A DNA stretch of 6,482 nucleotides from Acidimicrobiaceae bacterium (GTDB taxonomy: Bacteria > Actinomycetota > Acidimicrobiia > Acidimicrobiales > Palsa-688), in contig DAHWQF010000200.1 of NCBI GenBank assembly GCA_027334785.1, positions 1-6,482 of the forward strand, given 5' to 3'. The notes below the pieces were generated by a model. It was not told the DNA's origin, searched no databases, and saw only the letters and a list, made by a program, of their open reading frames with translations. The translations under genes and the position numbers were made by a program. Positions 5,392 to 6,482 of this stretch are shown here, piece by piece. The stretch's first letter is position 1, and each line of letters opens with the position of its first letter.

Positions 5392-6482
5392 ATGGCCTCA
5401 AAGTCCGTATCGGCCGCGAGGGCTCTCTTCGCGACTTTGCTCACGACGTTGTTTGTGCTTGCCGGCAGTGGCGCCCCTGGCTTGGCCGTTCGAGAAGCGG
5501 TAGCCCAAACCTCCGAGGAGGCCACGAGTGTGGGCTTTTACCCCACCGATGTCGTCTACCCGCAAGCTCTCCGAGGCGGCACCTTCACGCAGCGTGTCGG
5601 CCTAATAGTAGGTGGCCACATCCCTCAGACATTTCGCTTCTCCACCCTGGGCCCTATAGGCAAATGGCTCACCGTCCTTCCCCTGTCAGGTCCGCAGAAG
5701 ACTCTCCAATCCCTTGAGGCTCGGCCAGGTGATACCGACCTGGTCCTCCAACTCAAAGTGCCGTCTCACGCCGCAGACGGCAACTACCGCGGCACCCTCG
5801 TCGTGGAGGTGCCCCCAGGCAGGGGCGCCAAAGGAACGAGCACGGTCGGCTTTGGAGCTGAAATAAAGGTCACGGCCGAAGTCACCGGCACCGAGGTGCT
5901 CGCCGCTCGCCTGCTCGACGCTTACACTTATCCTAAGGTCGAGGTCGGCTCACCCGTCACGTTCTTTGCTCGCGTGGACAATTCTGGCAACGTAGCAGTC
6001 ACCCCGACTTTCCATATCCGCGTGAGCCGGGGCAAGGCCCTGGTGTTCAACGATATCTCGAGCCCGGCCATGGTCCAGCCATCGACACTTTCGACTTTGC
6101 AGGTCGCCTGGCCGGGCAGCGCGACGCAGGCCGCACCCCTCGGCCTTTACAAGGCGACAATTTCAGCCCGCTTCGGCCACTTGGGCCTCGGCTCCATTTC
6201 GACGCAGTTCGAGCTGGTGCCCTACGGGAGCTTGCACCGCGGCGGCCAACTGACCGCGCTCAAGCTGCTCAACCGGCCTGTGGTGGGCGGCTACGCCGAA
6301 ATCCAAGCAAGCGTCCTTAGCACCGGGCAGGCGCCAGAACAGACGAGCTTCGTCGGTCAGTTGTACCGCGGCGGCAGCCTAGTCGAGCCAGTGAAGTCCC
6401 CACTGCCGATCCTGCTCCAGCCAGCGGACCGCCCAGGCGACAATGGCACGCTCACGATTACAGTGCCGATCAAGCGAGGAGG
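5392..6482 (+). CDS. Secreted multi-domain Ig-like beta-sandwich protein, N-terminal part (cut by right edge)
   Basis: The frame is open from ATG 5392 to the end of the window: 363 codons with no stop, so the C-terminus is missing. A signal peptide is visible: SKSVSAAR (3-10), hydrophobic 11-24, cleavage near AVA (36-38) before QTSEE. At least three beta modules follow. The first (about 48-141) runs from VGFYPTDVVYPQALRGG to a GNYRGTLVVEV ending. The second (about 157-277) has VTFFARVDNSGNVAV, like the N-terminal strands of CARDB or DUF916-type domains. A third starts near 285. No Cys appears in the visible part. The likely place is the cell surface, but whether it is anchored depends on the missing C-terminus. 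The upstream strong terminator implies its own promoter or limited read-through. In-frame GTG 5383 is an alternative start, and neither start has a good ribosome site. Early codons include more A/T-ending choices than the left-hand genes. Confidence 0.8.
   Translation, partial: MASKSVSAARALFATLLTTLFVLAGSGAPGLAVREAVAQTSEEATSVGFYPTDVVYPQALRGGTFTQRVGLIVGGHIPQTFRFSTLGPIGKWLTVLPLSGPQKTLQSLEARPGDTDLVLQLKVPSHAADGNYRGTLVVEVPPGRGAKGTSTVGFGAEIKVTAEVTGTEVLAARLLDAYTYPKVEVGSPVTFFARVDNSGNVAVTPTFHIRVSRGKALVFNDISSPAMVQPSTLSTLQVAWPGSATQAAPLGLYKATISARFGHLGLGSISTQFELVPYGSLHRGGQLTALKLLNRPVVGGYAEIQASVLSTGQAPEQTSFVGQLYRGGSLVEPVKSPLPILLQPADRPGDNGTLTITVPIKRG

Noticed and set aside
1..6482. CRISPR array, insertion sequence, tRNA, integrase or phage genes
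   Set aside because: No regularly spaced repeats, terminal inverted repeats with transposase, cloverleaf sequences or recombinase motifs were seen on either strand.

Overview
The window is high-GC DNA with GTG/TTG-tolerant starts, Actinobacteria-type promoters and no sign of phage, IS or CRISPR. An actinobacterium (possibly of the Acidimicrobiia type) is the best guess. The lineage is inferred from composition and gene families, not proven.

Left part (1-2573): a sugar-catabolism locus. A secreted, sugar-type ABC substrate-binding protein runs off the left edge on the minus strand. It is transcribed divergently from an IclR-family regulator, which is followed 54 bp later by a transaldolase-family enzyme. 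The divergent intergenic region carries two recognisable promoters. It also carries several copies of an ATGTGGACAA-type element: one cluster lies between the transporter promoter and its start codon, and two copies exactly 20 bp apart lie at the iclR promoter. The simplest reading is that the IclR protein controls uptake of a sugar and its own operon, and that the transaldolase handles the resulting sugar phosphate.

Middle (2633-3421, minus strand): a stand-alone glycerophosphodiester phosphodiesterase, convergent with the transaldolase.

Right part (3422-6482): two plus-strand genes for secreted proteins with signal peptides, neither a clear member of a family I can name. The first (about 506 aa) is a Cys-containing, Ser/Thr/Gly/Asn-rich beta-type surface protein. 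It is preceded by GC-rich stem-loops and followed by a very strong intrinsic terminator with a 14-bp perfect stem. The second is Cys-free as far as visible, is built of repeated Ig-like beta modules, and runs off the right edge. Both share a strand motif of the type AD-x-[FY]-x-G-[ST]-LVV. They may be two components of one extracellular structure, with the terminator setting their relative amounts. This is the least explained and most interesting part of the window.

No stretch over 300 bases lacks a gene. The two larger gaps (3422-3672 and 5194-5391) hold inverted repeats and are described below. No tRNA or rRNA was seen.
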